Source: Glandiceps talaboti
Taxonomy: Eukaryota; Hemichordata; Enteropneusta; Spengelidae
DNA length: 64,000 nucleotides
Direction: 5' to 3'
Assembly: GCF_964340395.1 (NCBI RefSeq)
Contig: NC_135570.1
Span: forward strand, 12,075,822 to 12,139,821
The position numbers were made by a program, and so were the translations under genes. The first letter of the stretch is position 1, and each line of letters starts with the position of its first letter. Shown piece by piece: positions 33,012-46,200 of the stretch. Below the pieces are notes generated by a model, which worked only from the letters and a program-made list of their open reading frames with translations, did not search any database and was not told the origin of the DNA.

Positions 33012-36000
33012 TCACAAGTATGTGTCATCTGTATCATGGTTGAGGAAAACACCTGCAAATGAATAAAATAAGAACTAGATATCTTTGAATATCTTCCATG
33101 TGCTTGTTCTTTATACAATTTATAATTATATCATACATAATTACACTAATATGTAAACAAGGTCACATTATACCAAGCACAAGCCAAGACATTGTCTTTG
33201 AACAGAAAATATAGATTATATACCCTAGTCATTCTACAACATGACAGCCTGTGTCTACATCACTGGTTCTGTTGTGCTCAAAATATGACCAAGTCAAAAT
33301 GTTCCAAATCACCATTATTTTTCCCAATGTTTCATAAATTTATGCTTGATAAGGTATAATTACATTATTCCACAATATTTTTCTTCATTCAGTCAGATAA
33401 TACTTGTTATCTAAGGGTTTGTCACTACTCATCTAGTGAGTTGTAGTGACAAGGCCCCTTAGGTCACTTGTGCTTTCCTTTGCTGACCTCTGTGCCAGGT
33501 TTGGTTGAAATCAGTTCGTGAATGCAAGAGAGATGAGGGTACACACATGCACCCACAGACAGATGCACAGATACATGGACAGAACCCAACATATAAGCCC
33601 CCTCCAGGTGGTGCCAGTTGGGGGCTAAAAATAGCATTTTTATACCAAACTTACATCATTCATTGATCATCATGCCATGAACAATTCTTAATCTACACAT
33701 CCCTAGAAATACCTCCATCAAATTCCAGCCCAATCTGCTTAGTAGCTTTTGAAATTTTAAGACAAAAATCACACATTTGGTATGATCATAGTAATGGTGC
33801 CATTTTTTATTGACTTTTGCTAATGACTAGTGACAATATCAGCTCTCTTCAAGTTGTTTAATTTCTGTGTTTTTGGTATTGAAATTTTAAGACGAAAATC
33901 ACACATTTGGTATGATCATAGTAATGATGCCATTTTTTATTGACTTTTGCTAATGACTAGTGACAATATCAGCTCTCTTCAAGTTTTTTAATTTCTATGT
34001 TTTTGGTATTTTCCTTACCAGCCCGAAGTGATTCAGTGTGCCTGTTTTTGGAAGATCTGGGCAAACTATCTAAAACCATTAATTGGCCATCACTTTCACC
34101 TGTCTCTTCAGCACTCTTTTTGCCACAGGTTTTCTGAAAAAACAAAACAGAACAAAAATTAGTTTCTTATAATCATTAGCACTGCCATACAGGCTCTTAG
34201 GGGTTATGAATATTCATTGTTCAACCATTGCATAAACATTTCTGCTGACTACCATGCAATGTGGCCTAAAGCAAAGATCCCCAGGGGGATAAATTCATAA
34301 TGCAATGTAATGACTCTGCAGAACCAAAAGTTCATGACAATGGAGTGGCACCCCTTTCAATAATTTCAATTGCAGTTTATACATTGCCTGTAATAACAAC
34401 AATTTATAAATTATAACAGTAAAATAATTATTTTGTCTCATAATTTCATATTAACAACTTGTTAGCATGACAAAATACTTACAAATATTATTTCATAAAA
34501 CATCTTGATAATAAAATGAACAATTAAGACACACAGCTGTACCTGAAAATTAAAAAAAAAAGGAATTCTCTGTAAAAACCATATACACCATTTAAAATGA
34601 TAATGGTGATGAGTCAGACACAAAAAGTGCACTACTCTATGAATGTCATCAGTCTAGGTCTACTATGCAATTGTCATCAGTTTATGTGTATTATGCCATG
34701 TACTCACCATTTTATGTGCACTATGTATGCAATAAAGGATTGCAAGGATTGATGCCATCAACACTGAGTTTATATATACTTAATGCAATGAATATTATGT
34801 CCATGTTTACTCCACTGCACTGAATATCATCAATCAATGTGTACTATGCAAATGTGTCATCAGTTGATGTGTACTATGAAATGAATGTCATCAGTCAACA
34901 TGTACTATCAGTGTGTAACTGTATCATCAGTCAATGTGCACTATGCAATGAATGTCACCAGTCAATGTGTACTATGTAATGAATGTCATCAGTCAACGTG
35001 TACCATGTAATGTATCACTATGCAACAGCCTATCAGTCAATGTGTACTATGCAACTGTGTCATCAGTCAATGCGATCTAATATGTAGAGAATCGAATAAC
35101 ATCAGTCAATGTGAACCATAAATCAATTGATATGCACAGTATGATAAATGTCATGTACTATTATGCAACAATATCATTGACAATATTAAGATGTATTGTG
35201 CAATGAAGTTTGCTTTTTACAATTAGTCTTTGTATGAGTAACAGGAAATGTCATTATGCAATAATTTCCTAAATCTATAAGTTCTATGCAATGACTGATG
35301 TCATCGATCTATGAATACTATGCAATGATGTCATCTGTCTATGAATACTAGTATGCAATGGTGTGATAGGTCTGGGTACTATGAAATGATGTCATCGATC
35401 TATGAGTACTATGCAATGATGTCATCTGTCTGGATATATATGCAATGGTGTGATAGGTCTGGGTACTATGCAATGATGTCATCGATCTATGAGTACTATG
35501 CAATGATGTCATATGTCTGGATATATATGCAATGGTGTGATAGGTCTGGGTACTATGAAATGATGTCATCGATCTATGAGTACTATGCAATGATGTCATC
35601 TGTCTGGATACATGCAATGGTGTGATAGGTCTGGGTACTATGAAATGATGTCATTGATCTATGAGTACTATGCAATGATGTCATATGTCTGGATATATAT
35701 GCAATGGTGTGATAGGTCTGGGTACTATGAAATGATGTCATCGATCTATGAGTACTATGCAATGATGTCATATGTCTGGATATATATGCAATGGTGTGAT
35801 AGGTCTGGGTACTATGAAATGATGTCATCAATCTATGAGTACAATGCAATGATGCATCTGTCTGGATACATGCAATGGTGTGATAGGTCTGGGTACTATG
35901 AAATGATGTCATTGATCTGAGTACAATGCAATGATGTCATCTGTCTGGATACATGCAATGGTGTGATAAGTCTGGGTACTATGAAATGATGTCATTGATC

Positions 36001-39000
36001 TATGAGTACTAGTATGCAATGATGTCATCTGTCTGGATATATGCAACGGTGTGATAGGTCTGGGTACTATGCAATGATGTCATCTGTCTGGATACATGCA
36101 ATGGTGTGATACGTTCTGGGTACTATGCAATGAATGTTATTAATCCATATACTATGCAGTAAGTATGGCTACATTGAATACCGTTACATTTCTGTACTTA
36201 CTACTGCTAGCAGCTCAGCCGTCACTTTGAAACTGGAGAATGCCAAACAAAAAACAGTGGCACTGTAATGTAAAACCATGGATAAAAAGATTATTACTCG
36301 GTCGTGATCGAGGGCAGCCTTACTTAATTTCACTGATTTAGGGTGTACAATAAAGTATATATGAATAAAAAAGTGTTGTCAAGGGCTTTTATTTCAACAG
36401 AAAACCACACCAACAGAAAAAAGTGAAAATAATTTCCAGGTGAAAATTTCGAATTTCACAGTATCATTTGATACACATATTCCTTTATATGACTTAAACG
36501 TTATGTGCATAATCATGCATAAATATTATGAAATTAGTTACTAATACACATATAAATCTTGTGTTTCTGACTCACCTGACAACTGGATACACAAGTAATT
36601 TACACAACGTTATGCCATAGTTAATTCCCTTATGGTGTAAATAAAGGTGCTTCTTCCTGAAAGCAATTTTAATACAAAATATAATACGTGTGAAAAAAGA
36701 GCAAATGGCACAGGCCAATGCGGTATAACTGACTATCAATACCTGTATTTAAATGCTGTCACTACTACACAAGAACCAATCATCCAACAATATGTTGCAA
36801 TAACTGAGTTAGAGAGACTTTTAAAGATAAAAAAGTTAAAATATTGTAAGGGATCAGACCACAGTTGCTATGGAATGTATTCCTTTTAAAACTCCATGTG
36901 CATTCCTATATACATAACCCATTCTCAAGCCAGAGTACTTATTTCGGCTGAAGCAACAAAATACCTCTCTGTGGTGTGTCTTTAGACAGTGCCGTAAAAT
37001 GGAGGAGGTGGTTTAATATGATGATAGATAATGCAACCCTGGGATCATCTACACTTAAATCATACTATAAACACCATAATTTTACAATTCTTGGATCATT
37101 TCCACCAAATATTACACAAATTTTCTGCTTGGATCAAGTTGTATTTATTTTGACCCCAAACCATATAAACTTAATTTGTTGACGTACAAGATCACTTTGC
37201 CACCAAATGTAAAATACCGAAATCCTCACTAACTACCATATTACTATGGCGATAGGCCTGGATCAGTGGTTTATGACTTCAAGCTTCTCAGACCAAGAAC
37301 AGCTTTTATTACCATGTTTGTATATATTGACTAATCTTGATTCAACTTGGGTTGGAATATACATCGAAGTGTCCTGAACTAATTGTGCAAGAATATACAC
37401 AACTGAATTCAAGTTAGAAAGTTAAGGTTACCCTTGGTTTATAGGGACTGATTTAGTTTATATTTATAACTTGCAATATGTATTTAATGAAGTGTGTTAT
37501 ACCCACGAATGTGAACAAGCTTATAATGTCAAACAAAGTTCATGAGCCAGCCTCTTTGTGTTCCCCGTTACCTTTTCCAGTGTCCTGATAGCCACATGAA
37601 GAGCTGACACATACTGGCACAGAATATTACACCACAGTTCAACTGTATGATGTAGTACTCTTTTCTGTCTGATTTCTGTCAAATTAAGAACAAAACTCAT
37701 TATAATTTATCATCTACAGGTACTTGACTATAGAATTTGTCATGTAATCTACATACTCTATACATGTGTACCAGTGATTACTTACACCAATGTATGCATA
37801 CTAGTGGTATTTTCACTGGCAGTGCAATACCGAAACGTTATTGGATACAGTATGCAAATGTATGCAAATGAGGGCACATACATTCCTTGTGCACAGAATA
37901 GCATGATCGTACTATAATTTTTATTTTAATTTGTTGTTTTGGATAAACAGAACCTCGATGTCTAGTGTCATAGCAGAACCTCAGAGGTACTGCACTTATG
38001 TTTGCAGAGTTTTCTGCCACACTTTCACCCGTTACATTTGTGAAAGTGTCAACAAAGAACGCTGCAAGCACTCATGCAAATACCCCAACTACACCACATT
38101 TGTACCCATGCATCATGGTGTTTGGTCATATTTGAATTCTTGAGTAATACTTTGTTAGTATTTGTAATGTAATCTATACACAATATATTTGGAAATGGCT
38201 GTAAAGTCTGTAACCATAATACTGGGTATTAAATATGTGTAACGTAAAAAAACACATCCATGGACATACAAGATCAGACAGAATAATTATATTAAAGGGG
38301 AACACCACTCCAGGAAATAAAGGAATTTTCATGAACTTTTGGTTCTGGAAAGTCATTTCATAAAATCTCCAACATTCAGAGAATCATCAAGTTGAAGTTG
38401 TCTCCCATTTGGGGAATCTTTGCTGTGGATCACATTGCCTCATGGGAGTCAGCAGAAATATTTATGCAGTGGTTGAACAATGAATATTCATGACTTTTTC
38501 ACTGAAGGTGATATGCTCTTAGGGGGTCATGAATATTCATTGTTCAACCACTGCATAAATATTTCTGCTGACTCCCATGAGGCAATGTGGCCAACAGCTA
38601 AAATTCCCAAATGGGGGCCAACTTCACTTGACGTTTTTTTGAACTTGCACATAGTGTGAGTGATGTACATTTAAACCATGAATTTCAAATGACTCTCCAG
38701 AAACCAAAGTTTATGAAAACGCCTGTATTTCCTGGGGTGGCATTCCATTTAATACAAACATTAAGTTAGCTACAAGTTCATCTTGATTACCATGCATTTT
38801 TCCGACCCCAATGTATGAAAATTTCCAACAGTTATTGTTAATATTGAAATCTAATGATTGTCAGATTTTGAGTTTTGAGTTGTGTAATATAAATAGCATG
38901 CAATGATACACTCATACCTCATTAAAATTAAATATCAGTATTCAGAATCTGTACAGACAGACAAGCAGAATGACAGATAGACAGTGACAGACAGACTTAG

Positions 39001-39038
39001 ACATACAGACAGACACACACACATATACACACATTCAT

Positions 39039-39134
<96 letters not shown>

Positions 39135-39484
39135 TACAAACAGGAAGGCAGGCAGGTTGCAAAAAGTGGTAGGTATATATCCCAATACATCCCAACTTTA
39201 ATAACAACCGGAAGTCTTTAGTTTCGTACAGTGATAACAAAGACTGATATTAAATATTACACCTTACATTACCATTCAGTGACTGTGTATTATTCATGCA
39301 GAGTACGGGTGCACTTGAAATGTAAATAATACTACATCCTCATTGAGATAATACAGGGATTATATTGGGGTATTAGGTACTACCTTGTCTGGAAGCAAAC
39401 TCTGTAAAGACAGAGGTAGCTCAGTACTGTTAGAAGCAGACTGTAAACATAACAACATAGGGCAGAAGCATTAGCAACATAAAT

Positions 39485-39564
<80 letters not shown>

Positions 39565-41472
39565 GCGTGCGCGCGTGCGTGCACACACACACACACACAC
39601 ACACTCATTCATATTCTGAATTTTTAAGACAAATGGAAACTACCAAAGATGTGTTCATTACTGCAGAATATCAAGTTGAATGACAAAATTCTCAAGAAAC
39701 CATACTTTGTACAACACACAATTTGCCATATATATGTTGTTCCCCACAGCTGCAGTGAGGACGCTATTCCCCACTTTCCCCACAGCCAAAGTGAGGGCGC
39801 TATTCCTCACTGCCAAGTTTGATCCTGAAATCCCCTGAATTAAGATATTATACTCACATCTAAGGCATACAGGTTGACAAGTCGGAATCCAAACGGCATC
39901 AAACCAATAAACAGCAGGCTCTATAACAGAAAAATAAATAAACATTAATCATCAAAACCACTAACTGGCATATAATTTTTAAGCGGTTATGATCAGAAAC
40001 ACAGAATAAAGTAAGTTATGACAAAACAATGATCTTGGTTATATCACCAATCTTACCAATTTGTTGAAGAAACTCATCAGTCTATGGACACGGAATATAT
40101 ACTATGGAGAAAGGAGAAAGAGAAATTAATTTAACGTCTGTTTATATAGTTAAGTCCACAGAACTTACTAGTTAGTTTTCATTAATTGTTGCCTTTTGAA
40201 AACAATGTTTTACTTCTATGTGACAAGGTGAGAAAAGAATTTGTGGCAACAAATAAATAATACAGAGTACTCATGATATACAGAAAATGACACTTGAATG
40301 GGTTCTCTATGTACATGTATATATAGTTTTTGAGTTATGCAGTAAATCTTGATGAACCATGACATCACACAACTAAACTATGACATTAATGACATCATAC
40401 ACTGAAGTAAACTATGACATCATACATAGAAGTATGACATCATACATTGAAGTATGACATCATACATTGAAGTATGACATCATACATTGAAGTAATCTAT
40501 GACATCATACATTGAAGTATGACATCATACATAGACGTATGACATCATACATTGAAGTAAACTATGACATCATACATTGAAGTATGACATCATACATAGA
40601 AGTATGACATCATACATTGAAGTCAACTATGACATCATACATTGAAGTAAACTGTGTGACATCATACAATTGTAAAATCATGAAAATCTTATAATACTGA
40701 CCTGAAAGATGGAATGATGTATGAACCACAGCATTCCTGTAGAGATAAAAGTCAATACAAGGTAAGACTAAAACAGTACTAGGTAAGAATTAACGCTATT
40801 ATTAGGATGATTGGACAATACAGATGGTTGTACATTTCATTAGCCTACAACCTTTACGAAATGTATCAAACACAAACAGTATTGTATCTGTTGTCATGGA
40901 AACAGGTTGATGATCTACAACCCGTATGTAACCTTATAAACATAGTAATTATGCCATATTATCTCTGTGATCTCATAGATGACGTTGATCTACAATGTTC
41001 ACGAAATGTAGTAAAAATAGAAACTGGTGACTATTTTCTCACCTACAGTCATAAATGTAGCTGCATAGACAAGTAGGAGAGAAGTTTGATGTAAAATAAC
41101 TGTTGACAGGGGTGACACAGAGGATCTTTCTTCAGCTGATGGAAACATACCAGTACTATAAAATAATATGTAAATATCAACATTACTAGAATAGTAATAA
41201 TTTGTATTTCGCCATGGAAACATACCAGTACTGTCAAACTATATGTCAATATCAACATCAATACACACATGTAGTCCCCAATACAACACACACACACACA
41301 CATACATGCATACACACACACATATACACATATACACATATACACATACATACATACATACATACATACATACATACATACATACATACATCATACATAC
41401 ATACATACATACATACATACATACATACATACATACATACATACATACATACATACATACATACATACATAC

Positions 41473-41503
<31 letters not shown>

Positions 41504-43194
41504 CATACATACATACATACATACATAAATACATAAATACATACATATATACATACATACATACATATAACATACATACATACATACATACATACATACA
41601 TACATACATACATACATACATACACACACACACATATAGACAGACAGACAGGCAGACAGACAGACACACAGAGACACAGACAGAGACGCACACATTGCAC
41701 ACACACACACACACTGCACACACACACTGCACACACACACCCACACCCACACACACACACACACACACACTGTGCACACACACAACCTTTAAAAAATCTA
41801 TAATTCGACTTTCAATTGGTATTTGAGACAAGTCCAAAAATAAAATGTGTCAACTCACCAGATGTCCAATATAATCAAAGTAGCCACTATTGAATACACA
41901 CCATCACTGAAAGCTGAAAAATATAGACATAACTGTATTATTTAATACATAATTTATAGATTTATAAAAAAGTATAGACAGACAGTATCATCTATACCTA
42001 ATACCACATGGAGTGTCCTTACCTTCAATTCTTCCTTTGTGAAGCTTTTCTCCGATTAATCTATGACACATATATTTGCAACAGTTGCCATGGTGATCAT
42101 CCTTGTTGGCTGGTACAGTGGTATGAGTAAAAAAAGAATGATGGTAAATTCAACAAAAATTGACAAGCATAGCATTTAAAAAAACACAAACATTAATATG
42201 TATTCATTGAGAGAGTATTGACAGAACCACTAGTGTAAGGAAACTCATTGTTTATAAAACATCCTCAAAATATTACTATAGCCAATGAAGATAGCATAAA
42301 ATACAACAAAAAAAAGACAAAAGTACTTATTTAATAGTTAAATAGATTTATAATGATTCACATCCAGAATTGTTTAGACAGAACTTGACAAATTTGTAAT
42401 AGAAAATGCAAGGCAAAACAGCTGGTCAATAATTTTCTGTCATGACTTACACATTTACTATTATACAACTAGTCAATAACTTTCCATATCATGACTGACA
42501 CTTTAAATGTGGACTTTGCAGGTTTGACTTTGTCAAATCTGACAAATACACAGCAGATTTGCCTTAAAAAATCACTGGTTACAGAAATTTTCAATGAACA
42601 TTACAAGCGATATGCTAATTCCACTGAAAAAATAAGATTCAAATGATAATTTTTTGTCTACTTACCTTGTAATTGTTTATATCCAGCACACACAAAGGCT
42701 GACAGAGTATTACTAAAAATCAACAAAATCAAAAACACCCAAGACTGCAAAGAAAACAAGACCAAATTTTCAATCAAGACACTGTATCTCAATAACGTAC
42801 AAATGGTAGAATTCTGACCTAGATACTTCATTATATTGTAAACACAGGTAGAACAGATGACGTTAAGACCCCATTTACATGATGGCGTTCTCAAATGAAA
42901 ACACAACATTTTATTATTTTATTGCATCTGGACCATCTACATGGAGACGACAAAAACACATATGGTAGAACTTACAGCATAAATGTGTACAAAACTGAAT
43001 CCACCAGCCATTACAATCAACATCATCTTGAATACCAGTGCTATGATTATACTTCCACGCAGAAATGGCTGTCGAGAAAAATTAGTAATAGTGATGTCAA
43101 CTGTCAGAACCAAACACAAAGCAAAATTGCTGTTTGTCTGTCTGTCTGTGTGTGTCCCTGTGCATGTGTGTGTCTGTCTGTATGTGTCTCTGTG

Positions 43195-43228
<34 letters not shown>

Positions 43229-43231
43229 GGA

Positions 43232-43298
<67 letters not shown>

Positions 43299-46200
43299 TG
43301 TGTGTGTGTGTGCGTGCATGTGCACGCATGTGTGTGTGTGCATGGCCCTGGCTAATCAACAGTCGTACATTTATCATGTGAGCAAGTTATTATTTATATA
43401 ATATTTTGAAATACTTACAAACTGACCGCTGTCAATAAGTTCTTCTTTCACCATCTTTGGTTTGCATAGTGCAAGTAAAACAATAAAAATCTGAAACAGA
43501 AACAGATCAAAAAATTTGTCATTGAACTAATTGGAAACAAAGATGATGGCTGACGTAAATTTATCTGAATTCTTTATATGTGCATAGGGACCAAGAAAAA
43601 GTCAATTTTACTAACTATGAATTGTACGGCTTCTCTATAAATATCTAGGCTATAGTAAGAAAAGTAAAACTTATCATCTTTACCACTTACCTCTATGACT
43701 GTGATAGTCAGAAGTGTACCACAGAACAGGAGGACAGCAAATTTGTCTTTCATGTGTTCAGTCAGGAGGGTCACCTAGAAAGTGGATAAAAAACAAGAAA
43801 CTAGTGAAACTCAAATTATCAATCTAATTCATCTGACCTATGAGAAATTATAAAATTATTGGCGTAAAGCAAGTTTTAGAAGTTCAAGACTTTCCTAGGC
43901 TTGTTAGAGCAATAAGAACATACCATAAAAGGGATTACAGGAACATTTTCTAAACTCACAGCTGTATAGTTGTTTGATTTTAGTTAAGATAGATTTATAA
44001 GCAGAGATTCTAAGAACAAGATGGCTAGTAGAGATGCCGTCTTTGCATTGTTGTCTCATTCTTGTTGATTTTTATAACAATTACTATTTTACAGTAACAA
44101 ATTTGAAGAATCTAGTATGGATTCATTTCTCTATCATTTACAATTTATGAAACAACCCCCCCTGAACACCCCCCCCCCCCACCCCCCAGCGCTTATAAAA
44201 TGCAGGAAATGTCACCGGCCTATTGCCTGTATGAGTGCTCGAGTACCAAGTATGCATTTTACAGCGAGGGTATGATATATGCACATCGGTTCAATATTAT
44301 AGTTTTACAGTGTTTACATGAGATAATCTGAAGACACTCTTTGTATTGGAAAAAATAAAATTGTAAAAGAAACTAGAAATCTTGGTGAAATTACAATAAA
44401 TGTGACTCATTAAAACCAGTTCACAGAAGCAAAACAAACATCTACAGTCTGCAAGATCGTGTGTGTTTTTTTGTGAACTTGGAGCATTTTTCTGCTTTTT
44501 TCTTGGTACGTGTATTCACTTTCTTTCTTTAAACTGAGTTAAAAAAAAAAGTCTGCAAGTTTTGACAACACATGGCACAAACATAACATTGTTGTAACAG
44601 TCATAAGCTCTGATTATTCTAATCTCTCTAATGTAACATTTTTATTTACTATCCAGTGAAGCCAGCTGACTGTAAAGAAAGTCTAGGTAAAAACTGGTGG
44701 GTGGTATCATGTGAGTTTTCAATAAGAGTTAAGACTAGCTAATACACTATATCACCACTTACACTGTACGGAATAAATGTCACAATCAAAAGTAATATCT
44801 GCAAGTAAAAACAGAACATAAGAGTCAGAAATGAAATCATTCACATCATATACAATTTACAGTGAACCTCTTGATGTGAAATCTATGCCAGGGTTGAACA
44901 AATTTGCCTGTGCATATCAGAGATACTGCACGTCAGATGGACACTTGGACCAATGTTTTTGCTAAGGTTGGGGAACCCAGTAACAGAAAGGGAGAAAGGT
45001 TTAAAAATGGCAGTTTCCCCATGAGTCTATGGTAATTTTGTTTAGGAACCCAGTTAAAATGAAATGGGAACTCTGGTAGATTTACCTTAATACCACCCTT
45101 AGCAAAAACAAAGTGGACACACAGAAACCAACATATCAAAGACTGCAGCTGTTAGAGGCTAAATACTGGGCCAAGATCAGCGGACAAAAATATAAATTTT
45201 CAAGGCCTGCATGTACGTTTAACTCCCTCTTTATTACACATGGTGTAACTACAGCTGTTCACGTCAGAAATGTCAAATGACAATTACGTATAGTGTACAA
45301 CAAATCAATTAAAAAACATAGTTAAATATATTCCAAATAAACACATTACAGGTAGTAATGACAAAACATCTATCAACTGAGTGATATAGTTACTCATTGT
45401 ACTAAACTTGTCTTTTGATCTTTAAAATCTATTTTTGAGGCCTGACATTTGAGACCTGTCACTTATCTCTATAGCAACATATACACATCATCCTTGTCAT
45501 TAACATTTAGTATTGACACTGAAAAGTATATGCACTTACCAGATTGATTAAAACTACCATATCACCAACATATTCTATGCACTGAAATATCCTGCAACAA
45601 TTCCAAAATACACAAATATTAATACACTGTTTTTGTGGTTACCATGGTAACTTATAGATACACATGCTATATACAAATGTTAATATATTGTTCCTGTGGT
45701 TACCATGGTAAGTTATATATACACATATGCTATATACAAATGTTAATATATTGTTCCTGTGGTTACCATGGTAAGTTATATATACACATATGCTATATAC
45801 AAATGTTAATATATTGTTCCTGTGGTTACCATGGTAAGTTATATATACACATATGCTATATACAAATGTTATACATTGTACTTGTTGTTACCATGGTGAT
45901 AGATACACATGCTATATACATATGGTAAACATTCGACATCTAAATAAAATCATTCTAAGTTTCTTTTAAAACAAAGGAAGCAGGAGTGATATAAAGGACA
46001 TGATGTAATAAAACCCTTGTGATTTTAGTATTTGCTTTTGCAATACAATATATATATATAATGAAGGGTATTTGTAATTATGAAAATATACAATTTCGAG
46101 ACTATTTGGTCATAAGCAAAATTTAAGAAAGTAAGTCTTCAGCTGTACTGTAACACATGTACTAATAAGTTCAGACATATAATAGGTAAGGTATTCCATT

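Noticed and set aside
34680-34720. Missing TMEM175 exon near a GTGAGT donor-like site
   Set aside because: Only a 13 nt segment could be formed, and the exon chain is already complete in phase.
35341-35920. Long open frames on both strands of the 87 bp array
   Set aside because: The period is a multiple of three and the unit lacks stops, so frames stay open automatically. No start context, domain or splice evidence.
41202-41837. Several overlapping Tyr/Ile/His/Cys/Val-rich open frames
   Set aside because: Direct translations of ACAT and AC microsatellites in every frame.
45635-45928. 97-codon repetitive protein
   Set aside because: 63 bp minisatellite read in a frame kept open by its period.
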